Shown here piece after piece: positions 31,346 through 42,224 of a stretch of DNA of 64,000 bases. The DNA lies in the NCBI GenBank assembly GCA_963662155.1, contig OY759266.1, positions 3,760,526 through 3,824,525 of the forward strand, in the 5' to 3' direction. A program made the position numbers and the translations under genes. A model generated the notes under the pieces. It did no database searches, was not told the DNA's origin, and saw nothing but the letters and a program-made list of their open reading frames with translations. Numbering within the stretch: the first letter of the stretch is position 1; each line of letters begins with the position of its first letter. This DNA comes from Lamellibrachia columna. Taxonomy: Eukaryota > Annelida > Polychaeta > Sabellida > Siboglinidae.

Positions 31346-32214
31346 CTTACAAATATACATATGCACTGTACAACACAAAGGCTTATTAAACTGTATGTTG
31401 TGTTTTGGAACAATTGTACGTTTTAAAAATGTTTTCTGAGCAATAGTCGCGTTTAACATCAGAATCAGTGATCTACTGGTTGGATATGTTAACAGATTGG
31501 AAAGTTCGTTCACATTTTTAACAAAGGCTATACTAAAGTTGTATGGAAATTAGTAAAAACTAAATAAAAAAACAGCATAACATTTCTAAATGACTATGTA
31601 GGGGCACATTTGTCTAAAGAGAATGCCACGTTGTGTCTAACGATTGTATGAATATGAATAAAGCTGTGTTATTGTGTCACTGAAACTCATTCTTGTTATT
31701 TGTTCGCTGTACAGTTGTTCTTCGAGGGACATTGGGACATTGAAAACAATTAGATGTTTATAACTGTTGCCTTATGATTTATGACAATGATAAAGAATAC
31801 CTTCGTAGCTCGTCTTTGTTATTAATCTTATTCATTGTACCTAAAGGGACAGTATCCCAGAGATAACAGACACCACTGGCCCTCTAGTGACAATCTCTTT
31901 AACTATTCTCAGTCTCAAAATGTACAGAAATCACGATAGTATTTATTGAGGAATAGTTATTGTGAGCAGTGCCTATTATAGATATATTTGCTCATTGTAT
32001 ATTTGCCAAGTTGTTATAGTTATGTTAACACATAAGCATAACATTATCAAAGAAAATACTTGGAATGTACAGCTTTTTGTGCAGAAACTGGCAGTGTTTG
32101 AGTAAGTCCCAGCAATAAAGCAAACAACTAAACTGTGAGGATGAAATATTATAATGTAAAACATTTTAGAGTGGCTCCATTTAAGACTAAGAGATCTGAA
32201 GACCATCAGATTAT
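31346..32214. other. Unannotated intergenic DNA
   Basis: AT-rich. No gene, RNA or repeat family recognised. Confidence 0.5.
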
Positions 32215-32992
32215 TTATTAAAAAGATTTGCCATCCAAGCCAAAGGCCCAGATGGCAAGTGGACAAGGAAGCCATTGGCTTATCGAGAGTCCAACAATTT
32301 TCATCTACTTATAGCCCACCCTCCTGAGATATGTGTCAACCTTGTTTTTAAACACATTCACACTGCTAGCAGTTACACAATCCATAGACAATTTGTTCCA
32401 TTCATTTATTGTCCTCTGTGAGAACGAGTACTGTTATCCAATCTACACTGATCCTTTTTTTACCTCGTCTTCTAGTTCTACTATATTTCTTGAGTGAGAA
32501 AAACATATTTCTATCAATATTTTCATACCCATTCAATGTCTTAAAACCTTCAATCTGGTCTCCTCTTAACCTCCTTGGCTCTAGAGTTGTTAAACCACAT
32601 TCTTTCAGGAGTTCTTCATAACTAAGATATCTCAATTCTTTAATAATTGTAGTTGCTCTTCTCTGTATGCGTTCAAGTGTATCTATATCCTTCTTATGGT
32701 ATGGTCTTCACACTTGTATACAGTATTCTAAATGAGGTCTAGCTATTGCTTTATACAGAGGTATAATTAGCTTTTTTCCTTGAATGTTATGTTTCTCCTA
32801 ATCAACCCAAGAATTTGATTATCCTTTGAAGCTGCAATACCACACTGTTCTGAAACTTTCATATCAGCATTTATTGTTATTCCTAAGTCCTTTTCTTTTA
32901 CAGTAGTACCTAGTCCTAGAACAATATATCCTATATTATAGTTTATATCCAAGTTCCCGTGCCCTGTATGTAGGCATTTACATTTCCCAAAA
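32215..32992 (-). mobile_element. CR1-type LINE copy, truncated
   Basis: Antisense 3' part of a CR1-clade element. Minus-strand pieces include LSYEELLKECGLTTLEPRRL and [19 protein letters not shown], conserved C-terminal blocks of CR1 proteins. It ends abruptly where a different LINE begins in the opposite orientation, so one element inserted beside or into the other. Confidence 0.85.
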
Positions 32993-33720
32993 TTGAGGAG
33001 GGAGTACTGTAGAATTTTTAATAAGATTAAAAGGGCAACAAAAATGAAATACTATACAGAAATGCTAGATCAACGTAAGCACAGCATCAAAGAAACATGG
33101 GCTGTATTGAGGCAGGTAATACATAAACAGAAAGAAAGTTTCAAACTACCTGAAACCTACATTGTAAATGGACAAGAAACATCGAATTCCTACCGTATTG
33201 CAGAAGAATTTCATAAATGTTTTATTGGAATAGGTAAATCAGTAGGTGAATCAGTACCTCCTCTTATAGACCCATTTCATACACATCTCCGAGGAAACTA
33301 TGCTGTCAATTTCTTCATGCAACCTACAGATGCAAATGAAATTGAAAGAGTAGTGCAAACACTAAAAACAAAAAGCAGCGAGGATTTCCATAGTATATTT
33401 ACAAAATTAGTGCAAGAGACCACACACGAAGTAACCATCCCACTTGAGCATATGATAAACCAATCCTTCGTTACAGGCATTGTCCCTGATAACCTAAACA
33501 TTGTCCCTGATAACCTAAACATTGTCGCTGACAACCTAAACATTGCAAAAATAATTCCAGTTGTTAAATCAGGAAATAATTTTTTTATAATTATAGACCC
33601 ATAATAATGTTTTTAGAAAAATACACTATTTTAAACAAGCACCAATATGGATTTCGCTCAGAACATTCTACTATTCATCCAATATTACACTTGCTTAAGG
33701 ACATTGCAGATGCAGAAGAA
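32993..33720 (+). mobile_element. LINE reverse-transcriptase fragment, second family
   Basis: A 203-codon open frame (to 33604) reads the linker between endonuclease and reverse transcriptase, then the start of RT. It includes FHSIFTKLVQETTHEVTIPL and AKIIPVVKSGN, patterns typical of jockey-like LINEs. After a frame disruption, 33605-33715 continues with LNKHQYGFRSEHSTIH. A three-fold VPDNLNI duplication interrupts the frame near 33480-33540. Broken and truncated; distinct from the CR1 family next to it. Confidence 0.75.
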
Positions 33721-34904
33721 GTTCAACTTGTGTCTATATTGGGTGCATGGGCCATCACTGGGTGACACTGAGAAAACACTTCAGAGATACATTTAGGACG
33801 GTGCCGATAATCGCGCTTGTCTTGCAACGTGCAGCAGTCGATTAGTCATGCATTATGCTATACTATGGTCAAGTCAGCTGTTCACCACTAACACGCGTCA
33901 GGGGCGGATCCAGGGTTTAAAAAAGGGGGAAGGGTCCAATGTAATGTATGAAGCGGCGAAGGAGGATACCCCCTCCCACACCCCCTACCACCCTGGGGGA
34001 GGGGTATCCTTCCCATTTAACGTTTTTTTAGACAAAACACTTAAAATGTATGAATCTTACGAAATTTCCGTATACAATACGGATTTTTGGGAGGAATACG
34101 GCCTTCGTCCGTGTCCCGTTTTAATACGGATTTGCTGAAAATAATTTTTTTTTTTATAAAGTAGTCCTATGTATATTCTTGTATTCGTCACATAAGTATA
34201 ACTTCGAGTGTCAATAAATTATAGTAATACAAAAGTTTAATAAAAAACGAGTATGCTACAATTGACTAAAACAACACGTAATCGTCTTAACTCGGTATTG
34301 GCATATTATTATAAACTAGAGGCACGGTAGTGTTATAATAGTAAAAATATATATTTATTTGTTCGATAACGTGTACAATTCAATTACAATTGAAGTATCT
34401 TTGCACACAAAGAGACAAATACGTCTTTGACAAAAAAGTGCTACACGCATTCTCTATATTATTCAGCACTTACTTTGCCAAGGAAACTGTGTTTAATAGT
34501 TTCTCATCAAGCCCCTTCTGATTGTGGTTCTGAATGATATAATAAAAGTAGCTAGGTTTCATATTACAGAAAGTTGTGGCATCATGTCTGAACTAAGACA
34601 AGGTGTAATTGAAACGTTTAGACATTATATGAACCAATACCCAGAGCCTATCCAAACTGTTGTTGCATTTTAAATGACTCTGTATAAAGCGCACCATTTG
34701 ATTCATGATCTGAATTTGAATCAGGAGACATTCTGCCAGAAGTAGTAGTAGTACCATACAACAACAGTGAGTGCAAACTGGTAGATTAAAACGTTTCCTG
34801 ATACCTTTGAACCATGTCAATTAAAACGCATCATAGAAATACATACACCATAGAACGAGGAACAGTATGACATAACTAATTAACGTTGTGTACCTATATT
34901 AGAA

Positions 34905-35158
34905 AACCCAAAAATGTAAATGTGATTAGCACATCCGCCTTTCATGCCAAAGTTCTGAATTCAAGACGCAAACCGGACACGGTAGATTTGGTGTATAAAC
35001 CTGGCTCTCAACGTTGTGGACTGTGTATCCCTCGTAATTCGGAGATCACGTTAATGTCGGTCCAGTCTCAATTCGGGACGTTAAAGAACCGCTGAGGGCA
35101 GCTTAGTGATAAAGTTCTAAAAAGGCTAACTAGTTGAATGAGATTTCAAAAGGCCATA
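34905..35158 (+). mobile_element. SINE nested in hAT
   Basis: About 250 bp matching the SINE at 46649-46909. Shared blocks include ttagcacat, ccgg near 34975, tttggtgta, gatcacgttaatgt, and a tail with ctagttgaatgaga. The 5' part is a decayed tRNA-like promoter region. It must have inserted after the hAT arrived. Confidence 0.7.
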
Positions 35159-35394
35159 CCATTCTAAACACAATATTATTATAAAGACTATAGTCAGTTA
35201 ATAGAAGGTTGCCGGGTGCTGGAAACAACTAGACACTCTGTTTATATCAGCTGTGTTTTAGTAATGGTTGTTCATCAGCAGATATGTTAATCATTACACA
35301 TCAAGCTCCACTACTCGTCGCGTTTTCCATTGTGATAATATTAGCACACCTGATTTGAGTCACGTTGATTATTGGTAGAGTGTGTAATTTGAGA

Positions 35395-37138
35395 AAATTT
35401 TCCGTTTGTTCCTTTCTATGGATATTTGACAAACTGTTTCCAGATCAATCTCCATGCCGTGGTTCATGTTCATCAGAGTGAACCCAGAGAGTAGATCTTC
35501 CTGTTGCGTAGGTAGGTCGTGACCCGTCGCAGGCAGGAGAATGAACGATCTGCCTCACAACTTCCAACAGGGTGCGGATGTTCGGGAAGATCTCTTCATC
35601 TGCGTGCACGAGACAGTCAGCCAGGTTAGGCGAGGACGATGACTGTGTGGGCTCTGTGTGTCTCCAATAACGCTGCTATTCCTTCACCTCGGCGAAGAGA
35701 CGTTTGGCATGTCTGACCGTCCACAACATGTTGTACATTTCGCGTCTCTGTAATGATCCCGGGGAGTAGAGCAAGAATCTCTATACCCTTCCTGCTTTCT
35801 GGGTTTAATCGATTGTGGAATTCGGCAGACAGGTGGTCACAAAATGGGATTGCCAGATTGCGCAGGTAGTGCTCCCGTGGGGATGTGCTGAGAATATTGG
35901 CTCTTTGCATCTGCCGGGAAGACCGGTGTGTCCCTGGTGCTGAAATGGATGTACCAAGAAGTATGACTAAACGTGTAGCATCTTTATACCATACACTGTA
36001 CTCCTCTTCTATCTCCTGTCTCATCGTTATCATTCGTTCCCTGGTTTGGTCGATCATACTGTACGCTTGATATATGTCTAAGTCCCTCTTTTGAAGCTTG
36101 GAGGCCATGGGCCTGACATTCTCCAAAACATTCTAAGTGATGATGAATGCGATGATGGTATGTGACGAAGGGAGACTGGTTAGCAGCCCTTGCGCTTTCG
36201 TCCTGGTTTCCTGATCCCAACTGCCAGTCAATGCAACCTCCTCGTAGATGTCATGATATTCAGATGGATTCAGTACGGCTTCCAGACATTCACACAAAAA
36301 CTCATACATGTCATAAAACGTGTCGTAGCATGTGTGACGCTCCACTCATCTGGTCTTGCACATCCCGACAAGTTTCTTTTTCCTCATATTTGGTGCCAGA
36401 TGTTTTAGAATTCGTTCCAGGAATCGTTGTCGTTTGGGGGACATATAGAAGAAATGCTGCATTAAGGATGTCGATCATACTCCGGATGGCAGGTAGTCTA
36501 CAGGCATTGGCGATGCTCAAATTGAAGACATGGCTGTTGCAAAGCTCGTGGGAATAATTGCTTTAACCTCGCCTCCACGCCAACCTTATCCGAGGACATA
36601 CACTGCGCACCATCGTAGTTCTGTTTCCTGGCTTTACTGATGTCGGTGTTATGATCTTTCAGGCACTTTATCACAGCATGGGTTATAGCTTCCCACGTTG
36701 CCCACTCAAGGCATATAAAATCAAAAAAAAGAACTCTTTGACTTTACAGCCAGCCAGCATCCTCAAGCACACTGACAGAATCTCCTGGTTACCATGTGGA
36801 TATGTCACCTCATTTGCCATGATAGAAAAGAAGGCATTTTTATCTTCAAGGCTTCGTGTATTTTCCTTTCTAATGTATTCGGCTACTGCATCAGTCACTT
36901 CATTGTGGATAATTCTTGATGTATACTGCGCGTTCTTCCTTCCGGTCAGATGTTCTCGGAGTGTGTCGTCGCGTTTGGCCATCATCTCCAGAATTGCCCA
37001 GAAGTTTCCCCTGTTGGACGATGTACTTGTCCGATTATCCCTGTGGCCTTGAAGTGGCACGTTTTGTTGTCCACAAAATACAACTGTTTCTGATGCAGAC
37101 GATTTTGATTGAACAACCAGCGCGTCTATTGGGCACAT
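35395..37138 (-). pseudogene. hAT transposase (P52rIPK-like), decayed
   Basis: Minus-strand pieces line up in order with the hAT transposases annotated as 52-kDa repressor of PKR inhibitor-like (DUF4371 plus hAT C-terminal dimerisation). 37138-36683 has FCGQQNVPLQGHRDN, GNFWAILEMMAKRDD and FFSIMANEVT. 36520-36311 has SIANACRLPAIRSMIDIL. 36345-35626 has the helical middle region. About 35560-35400 has CEADRSFSCLRRVTTYL and LMNMNHGMEIDLETVC, the dimerisation domain. At least three frameshifts separate the parts, so it is not translatable. Confidence 0.82.
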
Positions 37139-37309
37139 TTACTGGATCTGCGAGTAGTATCCGAGGATTGCGTAGCGCAATCGAGCGAAATCTGCAGATT
37201 GCGCAGATCCAGCAACTGCGCCCAACACGTCTATGAGCGCCAAACATTCCCATAATGTGTTCATTCTTTCGCGGAGAGACATGGTCAAACATGAGGTGGG
37301 CGTTTACTT

Positions 37310-37334
37310 GTGTGTCTGTGTGCGTCTGTGTGTG

Positions 37335-37370
<36 letters not shown>

Positions 37371-37380
37371 TGTGTGTGTA
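37310..37380. repeat. (GT/GTGC)n microsatellite
   Basis: A simple tract of gtgcgtgc repeats inside the hAT element. Confidence 0.9.
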
Positions 37381-37676
37381 CAGGTGCGTTCGATGTGCGG
37401 GTGCAGTGAATCTATGAACGACGTCACCGATAATGCTAAGAATAACTTTGGGGATCCACTGGACGCCATGTATATCGCCTGTGCTAGATCAGTGTTTGAA
37501 AACATCGGACTGCTACTAAAGAATGTGTACGTAGTAAGCTACACGTTTGAACTTGTGTTGTTTCTTGGCAATGTCTTTGTCCCGCGTTGACATGCAATTG
37601 CAATGGATTTTTGGTACTCAAAAACGGGGGGGTCCGGACCCCCTGGACCCCCCTCAGGATCCGCCTATGCGCGTCA

Positions 37677-38104
37677 TACAAGTTATTGCGGTATCGGAAT
37701 GTCGCTCAAATATCGCCATTAACTGCGTGAATGTTTTCCATTACGCCATCTAAACTCGTAGTTTGACCGCGCGACTAATTTAACGTAATATATATCTTTT
37801 GTAATTTTTCTTGTCATATTTTGTCTTCTTCGTGCGATAATCGTATGTATTTCGGTCAAAACAACTTTTATAACAACATATTGCTTTCACAAGGTGATGA
37901 AATAAATGTTAGTTGTACGGAAGTTTATTTCAGGTTTTTCTCAAAACAACAAAGTAAACTTCGATTGGCGTCATGCTAACAGAACCGATTACACCTGTAT
38001 ACGCATGCGCATTGACATGAGCCACGGACGCCAGCGTTGACGGCAGCGTAGTTCCTAGAGTAATTTGTTTGGTTTCAAAAACTTTGTCCAAACAGAGGAC
38101 AGCC
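37677..38104. other. Unannotated intergenic DNA
   Basis: Nothing recognised between the hAT and the 38-bp array. Confidence 0.5.
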
Positions 38105-38109
38105 GGAAA

Positions 38110-38425
38110 GCCACCTGCACATTTTGTAATAAACATATTGGAGATGCTCCAGGGACACATTTTGTAATAAACATATTGGAGATGCTCCAGGGACACATTT
38201 TGTAATAAACATATTGGAGATGCTCCAGGGACACATTTTGTAATAAACATATTGGAGATGCTCCAGGGACACATTTTGTAATAAACATATTGGAGATGCT
38301 CCAGGGACCCATTTTGTAATAAACATATTGGAGATGCTCCAGGGACACATTTTGTAATAAACATATTGGAGATGCTCCAGGGACACATTTTGTAATAAAC
38401 ACATCGGAGATGCTCCAGGGACAAC
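38110..38425. repeat. 38-bp minisatellite
   Basis: About 8 nearly identical copies of a 38-bp unit (acattttgtaataaacatat, then tggagatgctccagggac). Confidence 0.95.
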
Positions 38426-38454
38426 TTCAAATTTGTGAGATACTTAAAGACTGT

Positions 38455-38486
38455 TCACAGTCACAAGTAATTACTTGTGACTGTGA
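38455..38486. repeat. Perfect 32-bp palindrome
   Basis: tcacagtcacaagtaa is followed directly by its exact reverse complement, with no spacer. It lies between two minisatellites. Confidence 0.95.
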
Positions 38487-38639
38487 GGTGATAATGAATT
38501 AGACAAATATCGGAACTAGAGCTTTTTTAGTTGCTGCACCGACTCTGTGGAACTCACTCCCTGTTAGTATTAAGTATGTAGGAAATATAAATAACATTTC
38601 GCCGTAAACAAAAAACCCACCTGTTTAAACTTGCTTATC

Positions 38640-38855
38640 CTCCATACCATAGATAAAGCTATATGTGGTGTCTCGATAAAGCTATATGTGGTGTATCGAT
38701 AAAGCTACATGTGCTGTCTCGATAAAGCTATATGTGGTTGCTCGATAAAGCTATCTGTGGTGTCTCGATAAAGATATGTGTGTTGTCTTGATAAAGCTAT
38801 ATGTGGTGTTTTGATAAAGCTACGTGTGGTGTCTCAATAAAGCTACATATGCTTG
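38640..38855. repeat. 23-bp minisatellite
   Basis: About 9 diverged copies of gataaagctatatgtggtgt followed by ctc. Confidence 0.9.
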
Positions 38856-39207
38856 TCAAGAACGAGGGTCCTACCAATGTTCGTGGCTCAGTTAAGACAT
38901 CCATTAAATTAAGAGTAATGGCCAGTTGTAATACTGAAAATGGCAATACGTGACCCTGCATCAGATATTTGGACATGACTTCTTTGGTTAAAAAATAATC
39001 GGTTCAACCTCATCGGTAGCTTTAACAATGACTGGCAATGGGCCCAATTTGATCGGAAGGGACTGGTTAGAGCACACGAAGTTGGACTGGTCAGCAGTGC
39101 ATCGAGTGGATGAGGTTGACTATGCTGTCACGTTTCCGGAGCTGTTCAATGATGATCTGTGAAAACTGAAGAATGTCGAAGCAAAACTGTATGTCGACAG
39201 CGAAGCT

Positions 39208-40577
39208 ATGCCACGCTGTTTCAAACCACGTACAATTCCTCTAGCGTTGAGAGGCAAAATTGACAAGGAACTTGAGCGATTGCAAGCTCAAGGCGTGATC
39301 ATACCAGTAGAGCATTCAGACTGGGCGACGCCTATCGTACCAATTTTGAAAGCGAATGGCGAAGTGCGCATCTGTGGTGATTATAAACTTACCGTGAACA
39401 TAGCTGCAAAAACTGATCAGTATCCGATTCCCAACATCGAAGACCTGTACTCCAAACTTGCAGATTGTGTGGTGTATTCCAAACTGGAATTGAGACATGC
39501 TTACCAGCAGGTGGCACTCAGTGAGGAGTCACAGAAACTGACCACGATCACTACACTGAAAGGCTTCTTTCAGTATACACGGCTGTGCTATGGGGTATCG
39601 TCTGCACCCGGTATATTCCAATGCGCGATGGAATAACTCGTTCAAGGCATACCGATGGTGGGAGTTTACCTCGATGACATCTTAGTGTCTGGTCGCACAT
39701 TGGAAGAAGATCGAGCGAATCTCCTGACTGTATTGAGTCGACTGCAAACAGCAGGTTTGCGGCTCAGAATAGAGAAGTGCTCCTTCATGCAAGAATCTTG
39801 TGTCTACCTGGGTCATCGATTGGGTGCAGAAGGGATCCACCCTACTAACGAGAAACTACTCGTGTTGAAAAATGCTCCAGAACCGAAGTCAGTATCCGAG
39901 CTGCGAAGCTATTTGGGAATGGTGAATTATTACCACAAGTTTCTCAAAAATCGCAGTGCAGTTCTAGCACCACTGCACGAGCTGTTGCAAAAAGTCACTC
40001 CATGGCACTGGGGGTCGGCACAGTCGCAAGCGGTCGAAGAGTCGAAAGCGTTATTGCAATCATCACAAGTGCTGGTTCATTATGACCCGCGACTACCACT
40101 GGTGTTAAGCTGTGATGCGTAGCCATATGGCATCGGAGCTGTGCTGTCACATCAGATGCCAGACGGCTCGGACAAACCTGTCGCATTCGCGTCGCGAACA
40201 CTCGCTCCAGCAGAGAGGAATTATGCGCACATTGAGCGAGAAGGACTTGCTATTATCTTTGGTGTCACCAAATTTCACCAAAAAAATATGTCTACGGCCG
40301 AGACTTTGTCATTCAGACAGACCACCGCCAGCTATTGGGTCTGCTGAAGGAGGACAAGATGATCTCACCTCTCGCGAGCGCAAGAATCCAGCGATGGGCG
40401 CTGACATTGTTAAACTACCAGTATCACCTGCGATACAAACCTGGTGTGCAGAACACTAACGCAGATGGTCTGAGCAGACTACCGTTACCAACGAAGACAG
40501 CTTATGTTCCTGTCCAGAGGAAGTGGTTCTGTCTTTGTCAATTGTCAACGACACACCAATCACAGCGACCGAAATAG
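39208..40577 (+). pseudogene. Gypsy reverse transcriptase and RNase H
   Basis: RT motifs are visible: ERLQAQGVIIPVEHSDWATP, then a changed motif A (VYSKLELRHAYQQ, where family members normally have Asp for the second Glu), then the intact catalytic YLDDILV. The RNase H part shows SCDA at the stop, [20 protein letters not shown] and [11 protein letters not shown] across a frameshift, and NTNADGLSRLP. Two in-frame stops and a frameshift in a six-A run make it dead. The lost motif A aspartate would abolish polymerase activity by itself. Confidence 0.88.
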
Positions 40578-40684
40578 CACAGTGGACAGCTCAAGATCCA
40601 GTGCTATCAAAAGTGCTGAACTTCGTTTTGCAGGGCTGGCCATCTGTTGTTGACGGGGAGTTCACAGCGTAAAGTAGAAGGAAG

Positions 40685-42224
40685 GATGCACTGTCGGTAG
40701 AGCAAGGATGAACTGTCAGTAGAGCAAGGATGAACTGTCAGTAGAGCAAGGATGAACTGTCAGTAGAGCAAGGATGAACTGTCAGTAGAGCAAGGATGAA
40801 CTGTCAGTAGAGCAAGGATGAACTGTCGGTAGAGCAAGGATAAACTGTCGGTAGAGCAAGGATGAACTGTCGGTAGAGCAAGGATAAACTGTCGGTAGAG
40901 AAAGGATGAACTGTCGGTAGAGCAAGGATAAACTGTCGGTAGAGCAAGGATGAACTGTCGGTAGAGCAAGGATGAACTGTCAGTAGAGCAAGGATGAACT
41001 GTCGGTAGAGCAAGGATGAACTGTCAGTAGAGCAAGGATGAACTGTCAGTAGAGCAAGGATGAACTGTCGGTAGAGCAAGGATGAACTGTCAGTAGAGCA
41101 AGGATGAACTGTCAGTAGAGCAAGGATGAACTGTCGGTAGAGCAAGGATGAACTGTCGGTAGAGCAAGGATAAACTGTCGGTAGAGCAAGGATGAACTGT
41201 CGGTAGAGCAAGGATGAACTGTCAGTAGAGCAAGGATGAACTGTCGGTAGAGCAAGGATGAACTGTCGGTAGAGCAAGGATGAACTGTCAGTAGAGCAAG
41301 GATGAACTGTCGGTAGAGCAAGGATGAACTAACGGTACAGCAAGGATGAACTGTCAGTAGAGCAAGGGTGAACTGTCGGTAGAGCAAGGATGAACTGTCA
41401 GTAGAGCAAGGATGAACTGTCAGTAGAGCAAGGATGAACTGTCGGTAGAGCAAGGATGAACTGTCGGTAGAGCAAGGATGAACTGTCGGTAGAACAAGGA
41501 TGAACTGTCAGTAGAGCAAGGGTGAACTGTCGGTAGAACAAGGATGAACTGTCGGTAGAGCAAGGATGAACTGTCAATAGAGCAAGGATGAACTGTCGGT
41601 AGAGCAAGGATGAACTGTCGGTAGAGCAAGGATGAACTGTCAGTAGAGCAAGGATGAACTGTCGGTAGAGCAAGGATGAACTAACGGTACAGCAAGGATG
41701 AACTGTCAGTAGAGCAAGGGTGAACTGTCGGTAGAGCAAGGATGAACTGTCAGTAGAGCAAGGATGAACTGTCAGTAGAGCAAGGATGAACTGTCAGTAG
41801 AGCAAGGATGAACTGTCGGTAGAGCAAGGATGAACTGTCGGTAGAGCAAGGATGAACTGTCGGTAGAGCAAGGATGAACTGTCAGTAGAGCAAGGGTGAA
41901 CTGTCGGTAGAGCAAGGATGAACTGTCGGTAGAGCAAGGATGAACTTTCAGTAGAGCAAGGATGAACTGTCAGTAGAGCAAGGATGAACTGTCAGTAGAG
42001 CAAGGATGAACTGTCAGTAGAGCAAGGATGAACTGTCAGTAGAGCAAGGATGAACTGTCAGTAGAGCAAGGATGAACTGTCGGTAGAGCAAGGATGAACT
42101 GTCAGTAGAGCAAGGATGAACTGTCAGTAGAGCAAGGGTGAACTATCAGTAGAGCAAGGGTGAACTGTCGGTAGAGCATGGATGAACTGTCGGTAGAGCA
42201 AGGATGAACTGTCAGTAGAGCAAG
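40685..42224. repeat. 22-bp minisatellite inside Gypsy pol
   Basis: 1,540 bp, equal to 70 units of 22 bp (gatgaactgtcRgtagagca, then ag). The first unit, gatgcactgtcggtagagca, is ordinary pol coding sequence (KDALSVEQG). The base after the last unit resumes the coding sequence (GCFLWGSRVIIPAP). The array therefore arose by amplifying 22 bp in place. A rare variant unit (aactaacggtacag) recurs at 41323 and 41675, 352 bp or 16 units apart, marking a higher-order duplication. Confidence 0.96.

Larger units (their letters stand above)
33901..37668 (-). mobile_element. hAT-superfamily DNA transposon
   Basis: A 3.77-kb element whose left end is ggggcggatccaggg; the complement of its right end starts ataggcggatcctga. 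The shared GGCGGATCC resembles many hAT termini. Flanks acgcgtca (33893-33900) and gcgcgtca (37669-37676) match at 7 of 8 bases, a likely 8-bp target-site duplication, the hAT hallmark. The interior carries a decayed minus-strand transposase and a SINE. The element is dead but structurally complete. Confidence 0.8.

Noticed and set aside
36162..37590. Several + strand ORFs of 60-130 codons in the hAT
   Set aside because: Opposite strand of the transposase relic; no domain of their own.
40760..41739. Minus-strand ORFs of 69-157 codons (LYRQFILALPTVHPCS)
   Set aside because: Antisense of the 22-bp Gypsy array.
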